DNA of 64,000 bases, from contig NZ_CP023278.1 in the NCBI RefSeq assembly GCF_002896875.1, forward strand, positions 1,860,001 through 1,924,000, written 5' to 3'. Under the pieces are notes generated by a model. It did not search any database and had not been told where the DNA came from. It saw only the letters and a program-made list of their open reading frames with translations. This stretch comes from Nostoc sp. CENA543. GTDB lineage: Bacteria; Cyanobacteriota; Cyanobacteriia; Cyanobacteriales; Nostocaceae. Below are positions 36,193-46,699 of this stretch, one piece after another. Each line of letters opens with the position of its first letter. The first letter of the stretch is position 1. A program made the position numbers and the translations under genes.

Positions 36193-38568
36193 ATGCGCTA
36201 TCGCAAACTCCATTTAACTAGCGTATTTACTACCCTCATTTTAATTACTGCACAATCATCAACAACTTTACCAAGACTATTCCAGACATCCCAAGTATTA
36301 GCGCAAGCACCACAAAATCCCCAAGCCGCAGCAGCAAACCTTTACCAGCAAGGTGAAAAGCAGATTCAGACTAGTCAATATAGAGAAGCCTTACAATCAT
36401 TTCAACGAGCCTTGGCTATCTATCGAGAAATTAAAAATCGCAGAGGCGAAGCCTTGACTCTCAATTACATTGCAATAGTTAATCGTACACTTGGGGATAA
36501 TATCCAAGCACTAAATTTTTACAAACAAGCTTTATCTATTTTCAGAGAAATAGGCGATAGTTTAAATGAAGGAACTGTTTTAAATAACATTGGTATAATT
36601 CATGAAAATTTAGGACAATATCCCCAAGCCCTAGAATTTTACCAGCAAGCTTTAACTATTCGTAAAAAAGTAGGCGATCGCAATGGTGAAGCCTTTACTC
36701 TGACTAATTTAGGTTTTATCAATACAACTCTCGGACAATACCCCCAAGCACTAAAGTTTTATCAACAATCATTAGCTATTTTTAAAAGTCTTGGCGACAA
36801 AAGAAGAGAAGCATTAACTCTTAATGCCATTGGTATATATTACCGCACAATTAACGAATATCCCCAAGCCTTGGGATTTTATCAACAGGCTTTAAATATT
36901 TTTATTGAAATCGGTGAACGTCGAGGTGAAGCAACTACCCTCAATAATATTGGGGATTTCCGGCGCAATCAAGGTGAATATTTACAAGCACAAGAGTTAT
37001 TTCAAAAAGCCTTGAATCTTTTTATTCAAGTTGGCGATAAATCTGGTGAAGGAGTGGCATTAAGTAATCTTGGTAGAGTCTACCTTCATCAGAAACAATA
37101 CCCACAAACACAGCAGTTTTTCAGACAAGCTTTAGCAATTTTTCAACAGTTGGGGGATAAAGCCAGTGAAGCTAGAACCTTGAGATATATAGGTAGTGTA
37201 TTTTATGAGTCTGGTGAATTTACATCAGCAGAACAAACTCTCCGCGAAGGTGTGGAAATTTTAGAATCTCTCCGCACCAAATTGAGCGATGCTAATAAGA
37301 TATCTATCTTTGAAACTCAAATTGCCACATACCAGTTATTACAAAAAGTCCTCATCGCTCAAAATAAAATATCTGAAGCATTAGAAATCTCTGAACGTGG
37401 ACGTTCTAGAGCCTTCGTAGAATTATTATCTTCTCGCCAGAATTTAGCTATTACTCTTGATAAACCAACAATATCTTCCCTAAAACAAATTGCCAAAACT
37501 CAAAATGCTACCTTAGTTCAATACTCCATTATCAGTAACGAAAATCTCTACATCTGGGTTATTCAACCTACAGGAGAAATCGCTTTTGAGCAAGTAGACT
37601 TACAAAAAAATATCAATATTCCTCTCAAAAATCTTGTGACGATGAGTCGCAAATCCATTGGTATATCCCAAAGAAGAGGTATTCAAGTACAACCAAGCAG
37701 AAATAATCAACCTCAACAACTGCAAAAACTCCATGAAATTCTCATCAAACCTATAGAGAAACATCTGCCAAAAGATGTTAATTCCCGTGTCATATTCATC
37801 CCCCAAGAATCACTGTTTCTCGTTCCCTTCGCAGCATTACAAGACGATAACGGTAAATATTTAATCGAAAATCATACTATTCTTACTGCACCATCAATTC
37901 AAGTATTGGATTTAACATCTAAACAAAGAATTAGCCGCAGGGAATCAGTTAAGAAAAAAGGCGACATTTTAGTAGTTGGTAATCCTACTATGCCAAAAAT
38001 GCCCATTACAAATGAGCAATTAACATCCCTCCGTGGTGCAGAAAAAGAAGCAATTGAGATTGCAGACTTACTCAAAACCCAAGCAATTATCGGTAGCAAA
38101 GCCACTAAATCAGCCATTCTCCCCCGAATGAAACAAGCGAGAATTATTCATTTTGCTACTCATGGCTTACTAGATGATTTTAAAGGATTTGGTGTGCCGG
38201 GTGCCATTGCTCTTGCTCCTAGTAGTCAAGATGACGGCTTTCTCACAGCCGGGGAAATTCTTGACATGAAACTCAACGCCGAATTAGTGGTTCTCAGTGC
38301 GTGTGACACAGGCGGCGGAACTATTACAGGCGACGGTGTTATCGGTTTATCCCGTTCGCTAATTACCGCCGGAGTACCCAGCGTTATCGTCTCTCTCTGG
38401 TCTGTCAATGATAACTCAACCGCCTTCTTCATGAGCGAATTTTATCGCCATCTCCAGAAAAATCCTGATAAAGCCGTAGCCTTACGTCAAGCAATGCTGA
38501 CTACTAAACAAAAGTACAACCATCCCTTTGACTGGGCTGCATTTACCCTCATAGGCGAAAGCAATTAA
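36193..38568 (+). CDS. Exported TPR-CHAT protease, intact dyad
   Basis: 791 residues. A signal peptide is cleaved near SQVLAQAPQ. About seven TPRs of the long 'ALxxYQQALxIxxxxGDRxGEAxTLNNIG' type span about 50-370, then a C-terminal CHAT domain. The CHAT catalytic pair is present: His657 in IIHFATHGLLDD and Cys704 in VVLSACDTGGG, with GVIGLSRSLITAGVPSVIVSLW after it. CHAT (caspase HetF-associated with TPR) proteins are caspase-like cysteine peptidases. An exported location is inferred from the signal peptide. It is 33 bp from the degenerate CHAT gene. Confidence 0.93.
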   Translation: MRYRKLHLTSVFTTLILITAQSSTTLPRLFQTSQVLAQAPQNPQAAAANLYQQGEKQIQTSQYREALQSFQRALAIYREIKNRRGEALTLNYIAIVNRTLGDNIQALNFYKQALSIFREIGDSLNEGTVLNNIGIIHENLGQYPQALEFYQQALTIRKKVGDRNGEAFTLTNLGFINTTLGQYPQALKFYQQSLAIFKSLGDKRREALTLNAIGIYYRTINEYPQALGFYQQALNIFIEIGERRGEATTLNNIGDFRRNQGEYLQAQELFQKALNLFIQVGDKSGEGVALSNLGRVYLHQKQYPQTQQFFRQALAIFQQLGDKASEARTLRYIGSVFYESGEFTSAEQTLREGVEILESLRTKLSDANKISIFETQIATYQLLQKVLIAQNKISEALEISERGRSRAFVELLSSRQNLAITLDKPTISSLKQIAKTQNATLVQYSIISNENLYIWVIQPTGEIAFEQVDLQKNINIPLKNLVTMSRKSIGISQRRGIQVQPSRNNQPQQLQKLHEILIKPIEKHLPKDVNSRVIFIPQESLFLVPFAALQDDNGKYLIENHTILTAPSIQVLDLTSKQRISRRESVKKKGDILVVGNPTMPKMPITNEQLTSLRGAEKEAIEIADLLKTQAIIGSKATKSAILPRMKQARIIHFATHGLLDDFKGFGVPGAIALAPSSQDDGFLTAGEILDMKLNAELVVLSACDTGGGTITGDGVIGLSRSLITAGVPSVIVSLWSVNDNSTAFFMSEFYRHLQKNPDKAVALRQAMLTTKQKYNHPFDWAAFTLIGESN

Positions 38569-38601
38569 CTCCATCAATTTTCTGTGTCTGTACGTGACGA
38601 T

Positions 38602-39942
38602 ATGTATAAAAAATCAATCAATTACATCAACTTCATTCTGCTGACAAATATCTGTTTATTCACCAAAGTTGCTGCACAACCTACAGATTTACCAACCCAA
38701 ACATTACAAAGACAACTCATTTTACAAAACAACTATCCAGCAGCTTTAGAAATTTCTGAACGCAGCCGCAACCGTTCACTAATCAATCTTTTGTCTACAC
38801 CCTTAATTAATCCAATCAGCATTGAGCAGATTAAACAAGTTGCGAAACAACAAAATGCCACTCTGGTACAATACACTATTATTAATGACACAGTTACCAT
38901 TGCGGGTAAAAAACAAACTCAAGCATCAGAAATTTATATTTGGGTGATTCAACCTACAGGTGATATTGCTTTTCGCAGCATTGATTTAAAAACTTTTTCC
39001 CAGCAAGAACATACATCTTTGTCGGAATTAATTAATAGCAGTCGTCAGTCTCTCGGTGTGAGTAGTGATTACACAAAAGGTATTATCAAAGTATCTCCCC
39101 CAAACACTATTAACTCTCAAAAAAAACTACAAAAACTCCATCAATTATTAATTGCACCCATCACTGAATTATTACCCAAACAAGCAGACGCACACATTAT
39201 TTTTATTCCCCAAGGAGAATTATTTCTCGTCCCTTTCGCCGCCTTGCAAGATAGCAAAGGTCAATATTTAATTGATCAACATACCATCGCCACTGCACCC
39301 TCAATTCAAGCACTAGACTTACTCTATCAACGTCAGATTTTACGTCAAACATCTCCAGAGAATGTGCTGATTGTTGGTAATCCTACTATGCCCGATGTTT
39401 CTTTAAATACTATGCCTGGTGCAGAACAAGAAGCAAAAAACATTGCTGATATATTTAACACCCAAGCAATCATAGGTGACGCAGCCACAGAAACCGCCGT
39501 AGTAGCAAAAATGTCCCAAGCCAAACTCATTCATTTAGCTACCCAAAACGGATGCAGTGATTCCTCAAAAAGCCTGTGTGGGTTAACTTTTGCATCATCA
39601 TCACAAGACGACGGTTGGCTCACATCTGAAGAAATTCTCAACTTAAACCTCCAAGCCGATTTAGTAGTGCTGAGTGCAGGTGAGACAGCATTAGGTAAAA
39701 TCACTATTGATGGTGTCATCGGCTTATCTCGTTCTTTCTTCGCGGCTGGGGTTTCCAGCGTCATTGGTTCTTTATGGACTGTATCAGATCGGGAGACGGC
39801 ATTTTTGATGACAGCGTTTTATCAACAACTCAGTAAAAACCCAAATAAAGCAGCAGCCTTGCGTCATGCGATGCTAGAAACTAAGAAAAAATACCCAAAT
39901 CCGAGGCATTGGGCTAGTTTTACCCTCATTGGTTTGTTGTAG
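38602..39942 (+). CDS. CHAT-domain pseudo-protease, both catalytic residues lost
   Basis: 446 residues from ATG 38602 (a GTG at 38584 is possible). A signal ends near KVAAQPTD. Only a short N-terminal helical region remains of the TPR part, then a full-length CHAT domain. The usual FATHG motif is LATQNG (Gln315 for His) and the usual LSACDTG motif is LSAGETA (Gly360 for Cys), so no peptidase dyad remains. A nearby insertion GCSDSSKSLCG adds two cysteines. The rest of the fold (LFLVPFAALQD, GLSRSFFAAGVSSVIGSLW, HWASFTLIGLL) is conserved, so it may act as a decoy or regulator of its neighbour. Confidence 0.9.
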   Translation: MYKKSINYINFILLTNICLFTKVAAQPTDLPTQTLQRQLILQNNYPAALEISERSRNRSLINLLSTPLINPISIEQIKQVAKQQNATLVQYTIINDTVTIAGKKQTQASEIYIWVIQPTGDIAFRSIDLKTFSQQEHTSLSELINSSRQSLGVSSDYTKGIIKVSPPNTINSQKKLQKLHQLLIAPITELLPKQADAHIIFIPQGELFLVPFAALQDSKGQYLIDQHTIATAPSIQALDLLYQRQILRQTSPENVLIVGNPTMPDVSLNTMPGAEQEAKNIADIFNTQAIIGDAATETAVVAKMSQAKLIHLATQNGCSDSSKSLCGLTFASSSQDDGWLTSEEILNLNLQADLVVLSAGETALGKITIDGVIGLSRSFFAAGVSSVIGSLWTVSDRETAFLMTAFYQQLSKNPNKAAALRHAMLETKKKYPNPRHWASFTLIGLL

Positions 39943-40147
39943 CAATAGTAGCTGGTTGGTGACTTTCCTGAACTGGATATCACAAATAAAAAAATTCATT
40001 CCTGAGCTTTTATTCGTGGTGTCTTTGCTGAAGATTCATCTAATTGAACTGATATAAAAAATGAAAATATTTAAGTTTTTTTTCTAAAGGTTAATGTTAT
40101 TTTTGTTGATTAATTCAACACTTTTACTAATCACCAAGGAGTTTTTT

Positions 40148-40807
40148 ATGAAAAAAGCAATGCTTACTTTATTTACTTTTATTACTATTCCATTATTTAT
40201 GAATAATGGAATAGCAAAAGCAGATGGTAGTGTAGACTATATGCTCAATTGTCCACCCAGAGAATTTAATAGATGTTACTCAGAGTACCAAGCAAATAGA
40301 GACTCAGGATGGCAAAGCATCAAGAATATTTATAATTCTATGCTTAGTGGTTGCAATCGTAAAGACGTAAATCAATGTTTTGCTCATTATTCATCTGATT
40401 TTCAAGTACGTCAGTCAAATGGAGAAGTGATTAATTTAGAACAGTTGCGTCAAGCTAATCGGCAGTTCTGGCGACAAACTGGTGAATATAGAGAAAGTGT
40501 ATATATTATTCGTCGGGATGTAGGTAGAGAATATGCAAAAGTGATGGGTATTGAATACGTTGATGCAATTGTGTTCGATGCTAATAATTCTCCCGTACCT
40601 ATGCGTATAGAAGCCACATTTGAACAAACTTGGAGACGTACAAGCAATGGATGGAAATTAGCTTATCAGAACAATCTCGACAGCAAAGTTTCTCGTTCTA
40701 GAACATCGCCGGGAGTACCATCTACAGGCTCAGGTATAGGTTTTGATACAGGCGCACCTGCTAATTTTATTCGAGAAGCAGGAAATGGTTTCTCTCGTGT
40801 GAGATGA
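40148..40807 (+). CDS. Exported NTF2/SnoaL-like protein
   Basis: 219 residues from ATG 40148, with AGGAG about 8 nt upstream (frame extends to 40094). The signal peptide MKKAMLTLFTFITIPLFM is cleaved near AKADGS. Residues about 50-175 look like a cone-shaped NTF2/SnoaL-like fold: 'YNSMLSGCNRKDVNQCFAHYSSDF' then 'FEQTWRRTSNGWKLAYQNN'. No catalytic residues are apparent. The C-terminal ~40 residues are Gly/Ser/Pro-rich. It lies between CHAT genes, so it may share their compartment. Confidence 0.65.
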   Translation: MKKAMLTLFTFITIPLFMNNGIAKADGSVDYMLNCPPREFNRCYSEYQANRDSGWQSIKNIYNSMLSGCNRKDVNQCFAHYSSDFQVRQSNGEVINLEQLRQANRQFWRQTGEYRESVYIIRRDVGREYAKVMGIEYVDAIVFDANNSPVPMRIEATFEQTWRRTSNGWKLAYQNNLDSKVSRSRTSPGVPSTGSGIGFDTGAPANFIREAGNGFSRVR

Positions 40808-40911
40808 TATGAATGTTATTTAAAAGTCAATAATTGCGTAGTGGTGATTTAACAATTACCACTACCTTATTTTTCAAAATCTATTTTTATTTAAAAATTA
40901 ACCAAATAATA

Positions 40912-43356
40912 ATGAACAAGATGTTTTGTCAAAAAAAATATTTAACTTATCTCAGTTATATTATGGCTATATGTTTGCCACTAACTATTAATTTGCCGAA
41001 ACCATTAGAGATGTTGCAAGTATTGGCACAAACACCAAACAGCCGTAAAGAAGCCGCAGAAAAACTTTTACAACAAGGTAGAGAACAATATCAAGCTAGT
41101 CAATTTGATGCGGCATTGCAATCTTGGCAACAAGCATTAGTGATATATCAAGAAATACGAGACTATGAAAATGAAGTCAAGGTATTAAATAATATTGGTC
41201 TAGCATACCAAGTTAAGGGAGAATATGACAGTGCAATTAATTATCTAGAGAGGTCTTTAGGGATTGCTAAAAAAATAAATTACCGTTTAGGAGCAGCTAG
41301 AGCTTTAGGTAATCTTGGCATTATATATCAAGATAAAGGCGACTATGGTCAGGCAATTGATTATCATCAACAAAATTTAGCGATCGCAGTAGAACTCAAA
41401 GATAATCAAAGTCAAGCAAAAGCCGTTGCCAATATTGGTCTTGTCTACTATTTTTTAGGTGATGTGCCAACAGCAATTAAACAATATTCACAAGCTTTAG
41501 CTATTTTTAGAAACCTTGCAGACCGTCAAAGTGAAGCCACATTACTCAATAATCTTGGTCTGGCTTACTCTGCAATTGGCAATTATTCAAACGCTATTCA
41601 AAACTACCAACAAGCTTTAATGATTATCCAGGCAATAAAAAACCCACAACTTGAAGGTAAAATTCTGGGTAATTTAGGTAGTATCTATTATTTTTTAGGG
41701 AAATATCCTCAAGCTATTGATTATCAACAAAAATGGTTGACAATTGCCCGTGCTATTGTTGACCCTCGCAGTGAAGGAGACGCTTTAGGTAACTTGGGTC
41801 TCACTTATTCGGTGCAAGGAAATTACCCCCAAGCCATCAATTATCAACAGCAGAGTTTAGCAATTGCGCGGAAAATTTCTGACCAACTGGGGGAAGGTCA
41901 ATCTTTGAATAATTTAGGTCTGACTTTCTTTAAATCTGGTAATCTTTCCGCCGCCGAAACAAACCTGTATGCAGCTATTAATATTTGGGAAAATCTCAGA
42001 AGTCCCAAATCAAAATTACAAAATACAGATAAAGTCTCTCTTTTTGATACGCAAAAAAATACTTATGCCCTATTACAGCAAGTTTTAGTTGCCCAAAATA
42101 AACCTGATGCCGCCTTAGAAATATCAGAAAGGGGTCGTGCTAGAGCTTTTGTTGAATTGCTGGCATCACGCTCATTTAATAATAATAAAAATGTAGTAAA
42201 TCCGGCGCGATCGCTTACAATTGAGGAGATGAAACAAATTGCCAAAACCCAAAATTCTACCTTAGTGCAGTATTCCATCATTAGAGAAGAATTCCAAGTT
42301 TCTGGTAAGCTGCAATTTCAAGAATCAGAACTCTATATTTGGGTCATCAAACCCACAGGTGAAATCACCTTCCGTAAAGCTGACCTCAAACCTTTATGGC
42401 AAAAAGAAAACACAAATTTAGAAAAACTTGTGAGTATGAGTCGTCAGTCTATTGGTGTGAGGGGACGAGGTGGCCTTAGCGTCAGTCCAAAACCTGATGC
42501 ACCCAAAACCAAGCAAAGATTGAGCCGACTACATCAACTACTGATTCAACCCATCGCTGATGTTCTCCCTAAACAAGACAGCGAAAAAGTCATCTTCATC
42601 CCTCAAAATGAGTTATTCCTTGTCCCCTTCCCTGCATTACAAGATGAACAAGGCAAATATCTCATCCAAAAACATACTATTCTCACTGCCCCAGCAATTC
42701 AAGTATTAGATTTCACGCGTCAACAAAAATTAGGCGTGGGAAATGGGGACGTATTAATAGTAGGTAATCCCACCATGCCCAAGGTAATTTTAGAACCAGG
42801 AAAGCCGTCCGAAAAATTAACATCCTTACCTTGGGCGGAAAAAGAAGCACGAGAAATTGCTGCTAAGTTCAATACTCAAGCATTAATCGGCAATAAAGCT
42901 ACCAAAACCACAATTGTCAACAAAATGACACAGGCTCGAATCATTCATTTCGCCACACATGGGTTACTTGATGATAACCGAGGCTTGGGCAGTGCGATCG
43001 CTCTTGCACCCTCCAGCACTGATAACGGTCTGTTGACGGCGGAAGAAATCCTCAATCTGAAGCTGAATGCAGACTTAGTAGTGTTAAGTGCTTGCGACAC
43101 CGGACGCGGACGCATTACTGGGGATGGTGTGATTGGTTTATCTCGTTCTTTAATTAGTGCAGGTACACCCAGCGTTATTGTTTCCTTGTGGGCTGTTGAT
43201 GATAATTCCACATCTTTTTTGATGACAGAGTTTTATAAGAATATCCAACAACAAGATAAAGCCACGGCTTTACGTCAAGCCATGCTGACCACGATGCAGA
43301 AATATCCCCAACCCATAAATTGGGCGGCTTTCACCCTAATTGGGGAATCAAAGTGA
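40912..43356 (+). CDS. Exported TPR-CHAT protease, intact dyad
   Basis: 814 residues from ATG 40912 (MNKMFCQKKYL); the longer frame to 40834 begins with TTG. The signal is cleaved near LQVLAQTPN. About eight TPRs span 55-385. The CHAT domain has His683 (IIHFATHGLLDD) and Cys728 (VVLSACDTGRG). The C-terminus INWAAFTLIGESK matches the other CHAT proteins. It is a paralogue of the genes at 36193 and 47246. Confidence 0.93.
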   Translation: MNKMFCQKKYLTYLSYIMAICLPLTINLPKPLEMLQVLAQTPNSRKEAAEKLLQQGREQYQASQFDAALQSWQQALVIYQEIRDYENEVKVLNNIGLAYQVKGEYDSAINYLERSLGIAKKINYRLGAARALGNLGIIYQDKGDYGQAIDYHQQNLAIAVELKDNQSQAKAVANIGLVYYFLGDVPTAIKQYSQALAIFRNLADRQSEATLLNNLGLAYSAIGNYSNAIQNYQQALMIIQAIKNPQLEGKILGNLGSIYYFLGKYPQAIDYQQKWLTIARAIVDPRSEGDALGNLGLTYSVQGNYPQAINYQQQSLAIARKISDQLGEGQSLNNLGLTFFKSGNLSAAETNLYAAINIWENLRSPKSKLQNTDKVSLFDTQKNTYALLQQVLVAQNKPDAALEISERGRARAFVELLASRSFNNNKNVVNPARSLTIEEMKQIAKTQNSTLVQYSIIREEFQVSGKLQFQESELYIWVIKPTGEITFRKADLKPLWQKENTNLEKLVSMSRQSIGVRGRGGLSVSPKPDAPKTKQRLSRLHQLLIQPIADVLPKQDSEKVIFIPQNELFLVPFPALQDEQGKYLIQKHTILTAPAIQVLDFTRQQKLGVGNGDVLIVGNPTMPKVILEPGKPSEKLTSLPWAEKEAREIAAKFNTQALIGNKATKTTIVNKMTQARIIHFATHGLLDDNRGLGSAIALAPSSTDNGLLTAEEILNLKLNADLVVLSACDTGRGRITGDGVIGLSRSLISAGTPSVIVSLWAVDDNSTSFLMTEFYKNIQQQDKATALRQAMLTTMQKYPQPINWAAFTLIGESK

Positions 43357-43626
43357 CTAAAACAATTGTCAATTCGCAATTCGCAATTCGCAATTAAAAT
43401 GCACGACTATCTAATTGGATAATTGTTCATTAATGGATTTCAAGCCCCCACTGATTGTAATTGCAAATTGCGTAGCTTACTTCCCGCGAGCGGGTACTGG
43501 TAATTGCGAATTGGTATGACATTTTGAATCTGAACACAAGAACCTGCGTTCTAGGGAAATTTTTACATAACCTCGCTATGCAGAGAAATATTAAGTCCTA
43601 ACAATTATTTTTACAAAGACAATCAG

Positions 43627-45762
43627 ATGATGAACCGCATTGCATCTAGTCTTTTAATTACAGGTTTTATTTACTCTAGCTTGGGTGTATTCTCTCTTTC
43701 ACCACAAAAAAAAGCTGTTGCTCAATCTTCAAAAAGTGGTGATTTATTTTACCTGTATAAAGGACAACCTATCCCTTTAAATCAGCGTCAAGATGCGATC
43801 GCAGTTTCCTTTAAAAAGGGTCGCACCCGTGATATCGGCGCGCCTCCTTTGTATCTCCAACTCCAGCAAGACTTACAACGTGGAAGTCGCAGCACTACAC
43901 CCCCTAGTGTGAGTCCTTTAGGTGAAGACTACGCTGTGGTGAGTTTACCCAAAGACACCCCAATCAACATTGAACAGCGCATTCAGAAGCAAGCGTATGT
44001 AGAAAATACCTTCCCGGTTCTCAGTCGTCAAACCACCAAAGAAGTCATCGTTCTTCCCAATGAAATTATCGTCAGTTTTGACCCCAAACTCTCCCAAAGC
44101 CAAAGACAAGCGATTTTACAGCAAAACAAACTAGCTATTGTGCGTCCCCTGCGCTTTTACCGCGATCGCTATCTCGTTAAATCTACTGAGGCGACTGGTA
44201 CAAAAATTCTCAACGTTGCCAACCAATTAACCAACGTCAAGGGTATTACATCCGTATCCCCCAATTTTATCCAATCTGTAACTGAGCAGAATCTCGAAGC
44301 TGCGACAAAACAAGCCGCTAATCTGCAAGGGACTGGGAATAAGAATACACCCCAATCCCCAGTTCCTAATCCCCAGTCCCCCCTAATCGGACTAGCTTGG
44401 CATCTTAATAGTTCACCTCTCAAACAATGCTTATTACAACCCCTATCTAGTTGGGAGGGATTGCAAGATTGTTTACAACAACCCAATGTAGCGAATAAAT
44501 CTACAATTTCTCGCACAGATGTACGTGTTACCGAAGCCTGGAAACTCAGCAACGGCGGACGCGGTGTCGTTGTGGCTGTGATTGATAGCTTGATTCAATG
44601 GGATCATCCTGATTTGGCTGATAGTCTTTATACAGTCAAATCTGCGGATAAATGCCCAAATGAAATTCACGGCTGGGATTTTTCCAGTGGTGGGAATAGT
44701 CTTGAACCCTGTGAAATCGGTGATGATGATACCCGCATCAGCCGTACTGAACTAGCTATTCTCAGAATCAGATTTCAAGATACTTTCAAACTCTCCGATG
44801 CAGAACTAGTCCAGCAGTATCCCTTGGAAGCATTGGAGATTAAACAAACTTACCCCAATTATTCTTTAACACAAATCGCTCAAGTATTACGTTACGTTTT
44901 TCGCACAGATAAAGTCGGCGGAGAATTTCATGGGACTTGGGTAAGTGGTGTGATTGCGGCTCAACCCAAGGATAATCAAGGACTAGTAGGTGTTGCGCCC
45001 AATGCGAAAATTTTACCTGTGCGGTTGTTTGGGTTGAATGGGAGTTATATTCCTTCTAACTATATAGAAGCCATTGGTTATGCAGCCGATCGCGGTGCTG
45101 ATATTATCAATCTCAGCTTGGGTAGTACACTTCCTAGTGCTGGAGAAGAAGAAGCGATCGCGGAAGTTCTCCGCAACTATCCTAAACTGCTAATTGTGGC
45201 GGCGGCTGGCAATGCTAACTCTAATCAAGTCGCCTATCCTGCGGCTTATCCAGGAGTATTGTCTGTAGGAGCAACCAATATTTTAGGCGATCGCGCCTCC
45301 TATAGTAACTACGGCAAAGGCTTAGATGTAGTCGCACCAGGAGGAGAATTGAGTACACCCGGATTACTCGGCGGTATTCCCACCACTGGCGGAACTTGGC
45401 TAGAACCCTTTTGGCAGGGAATACCCAACCCCACATCTCGTTGGTCTGCGGTGGTAGATCCCCGTGGTAAATATTGGTGGGTACAAGGGACATCCTTCTC
45501 CGCACCCACAGTAGCCGGAGTTGTGGCTTTAATGAAAGGAGAAGATCCCCAAAAACGTCTGAATAGACAACGCTTAGTTAACATCCTCACATCTACAGCC
45601 AGCTATCAAGGGCTGAATATATCCGATGGAGATGCTAGATTATACCGTTCCCAGAGACGCAAAGGTGCAGTTTCCTCTGCTGTCAAAGGTCAGCAATACT
45701 TTTTTGGTAGCGGTTTGGTGAATGCTGAAGCCGCAGTGCAGGCGGTGAAGCAGCAGAAATAA
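43627..45762 (+). CDS. Exported subtilisin-like S8 protease
   Basis: 711 residues. A signal peptide (SSLLITGFIYSSLGVFSLS) is followed by a propeptide-like part (about 30-225). The catalytic triad is intact: Asp320 in VVVAVIDSL, His435 in GEFHGTWVSG, Asn529 for the oxyanion hole in AAAGNANS, and Ser623 in GTSFSAPTVAG. An insertion of about 95 residues separates the Asp and His motifs (CEIGDDDTRISRTELAI and following), which may carry a regulatory or calcium site. The stop codon TAA (45760-45762) is also the left target duplication of a MITE. Position between TPR-CHAT genes suggests it works in the same exported proteolytic network. Confidence 0.92.
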   Translation: MMNRIASSLLITGFIYSSLGVFSLSPQKKAVAQSSKSGDLFYLYKGQPIPLNQRQDAIAVSFKKGRTRDIGAPPLYLQLQQDLQRGSRSTTPPSVSPLGEDYAVVSLPKDTPINIEQRIQKQAYVENTFPVLSRQTTKEVIVLPNEIIVSFDPKLSQSQRQAILQQNKLAIVRPLRFYRDRYLVKSTEATGTKILNVANQLTNVKGITSVSPNFIQSVTEQNLEAATKQAANLQGTGNKNTPQSPVPNPQSPLIGLAWHLNSSPLKQCLLQPLSSWEGLQDCLQQPNVANKSTISRTDVRVTEAWKLSNGGRGVVVAVIDSLIQWDHPDLADSLYTVKSADKCPNEIHGWDFSSGGNSLEPCEIGDDDTRISRTELAILRIRFQDTFKLSDAELVQQYPLEALEIKQTYPNYSLTQIAQVLRYVFRTDKVGGEFHGTWVSGVIAAQPKDNQGLVGVAPNAKILPVRLFGLNGSYIPSNYIEAIGYAADRGADIINLSLGSTLPSAGEEEAIAEVLRNYPKLLIVAAAGNANSNQVAYPAAYPGVLSVGATNILGDRASYSNYGKGLDVVAPGGELSTPGLLGGIPTTGGTWLEPFWQGIPNPTSRWSAVVDPRGKYWWVQGTSFSAPTVAGVVALMKGEDPQKRLNRQRLVNILTSTASYQGLNISDGDARLYRSQRRKGAVSSAVKGQQYFFGSGLVNAEAAVQAVKQQK

Positions 45763-45885
45763 GGGACTTCCAACTAAAAAAATATACAATCGCTGTGGTG
45801 AGCAGGGGGGCAGGGTGCAGGGAGCAGGGGGAAAAATCAAAATATTCTCTCTCGGAAATTGGATAATTTATTTTCTGGAAGTCCC
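45763..45885. mobile_element. MITE, family A copy 2
   Basis: 123 bp with ends GGGACTTCCA/TGGAAGTCCC and TAA on both sides, matching the element at 2400-2514. The left TAA is the stop codon of the subtilase gene. The interior is G-rich heptamer repeat plus the shared right part. No ORF. Confidence 0.85.
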
Positions 45886-46016
45886 TAACTTAGGCGTAGT
45901 ATTCCACCCGATTGATTTTGACAGGTTGCGGGTGTTCAGATACCCGACTTTTTAAAGTCGGGTATCTATAGTTCTTGGTTTTGTTGGGTTTCACTTTGTT
46001 TCACCCGACTCACACT

Positions 46017-46619
46017 CTACAGTTGTGGGAAAATCCGACTCAAATCTAACAAGACATCTGCAAATCCAGGAATGGCTACTGACTGATGGGGTAAAAATAT
46101 CTGCTTGCTGAGGTAATTAAATTCACCTTGAGCGTTTTGATAAGATTGGCTGTAACACTCAAGTTGCCTAACATTTAAATTAACAATCCAATAATCAGAA
46201 ATTCCGGCTTCTGCGTAGACTTCTAACTTTGTTGTTTGGTCGTAATTTAGGGTTGAGTCGGAAATTTCAATCACGAATAAAATATCTTCGGGATAGGGAT
46301 GATGGGGAAGATAATCTTCATCTTTGCCGCGTGCGATCACCACATCTGGTTCAGGTTCACTGTGGTTTGGTAAAGTAATCGGATCTTGTCCACGAATCAC
46401 GGCGCGATCGCCTAATAATCGATCCAGTTGTCTACAAAGTCGAGTTTTGCAGAATGTATGAGATGTGCCTTTGGCTACCGTCTGAATTAGTTCTCCCCGA
46501 ATCAACTCAATACGTTCGGCTTTGCCGTCTCGAAGAGACTCACCCTCCTGGAGAAATCCCAGTTCAATCAGCCGATGATATTCATCAATCGTGAATCGCT
46601 TTGGTGTGACAATATTCAT
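46017..46619 (-). CDS. Uma2 family (DUF820) putative endonuclease
   Basis: 200 residues with all usual Uma2 positions: TIDEYHRLIELGFLQEGE at the start, PEPDVVIARG near 91, 'ILFVIEISDSTLNYDQTTKLEVYAEAGISDYWIVNL' near 110-145, giving Asp, Glu and Lys of the PD-(D/E)XK core. It is the best conserved of the three in this window. The next upstream DNA on this strand (46700-47220) is a GC-richer structured stretch rather than a gene. Confidence 0.9.
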   Translation of the reverse strand: MNIVTPKRFTIDEYHRLIELGFLQEGESLRDGKAERIELIRGELIQTVAKGTSHTFCKTRLCRQLDRLLGDRAVIRGQDPITLPNHSEPEPDVVIARGKDEDYLPHHPYPEDILFVIEISDSTLNYDQTTKLEVYAEAGISDYWIVNLNVRQLECYSQSYQNAQGEFNYLSKQIFLPHQSVAIPGFADVLLDLSRIFPQL

Positions 46620-46699
46620 GAGACATCACCGATTAACTGTCATATAGCAATCCTATTTGATTTATCAACCACTTGCCGAATTTTGCATATCCAGCGATC

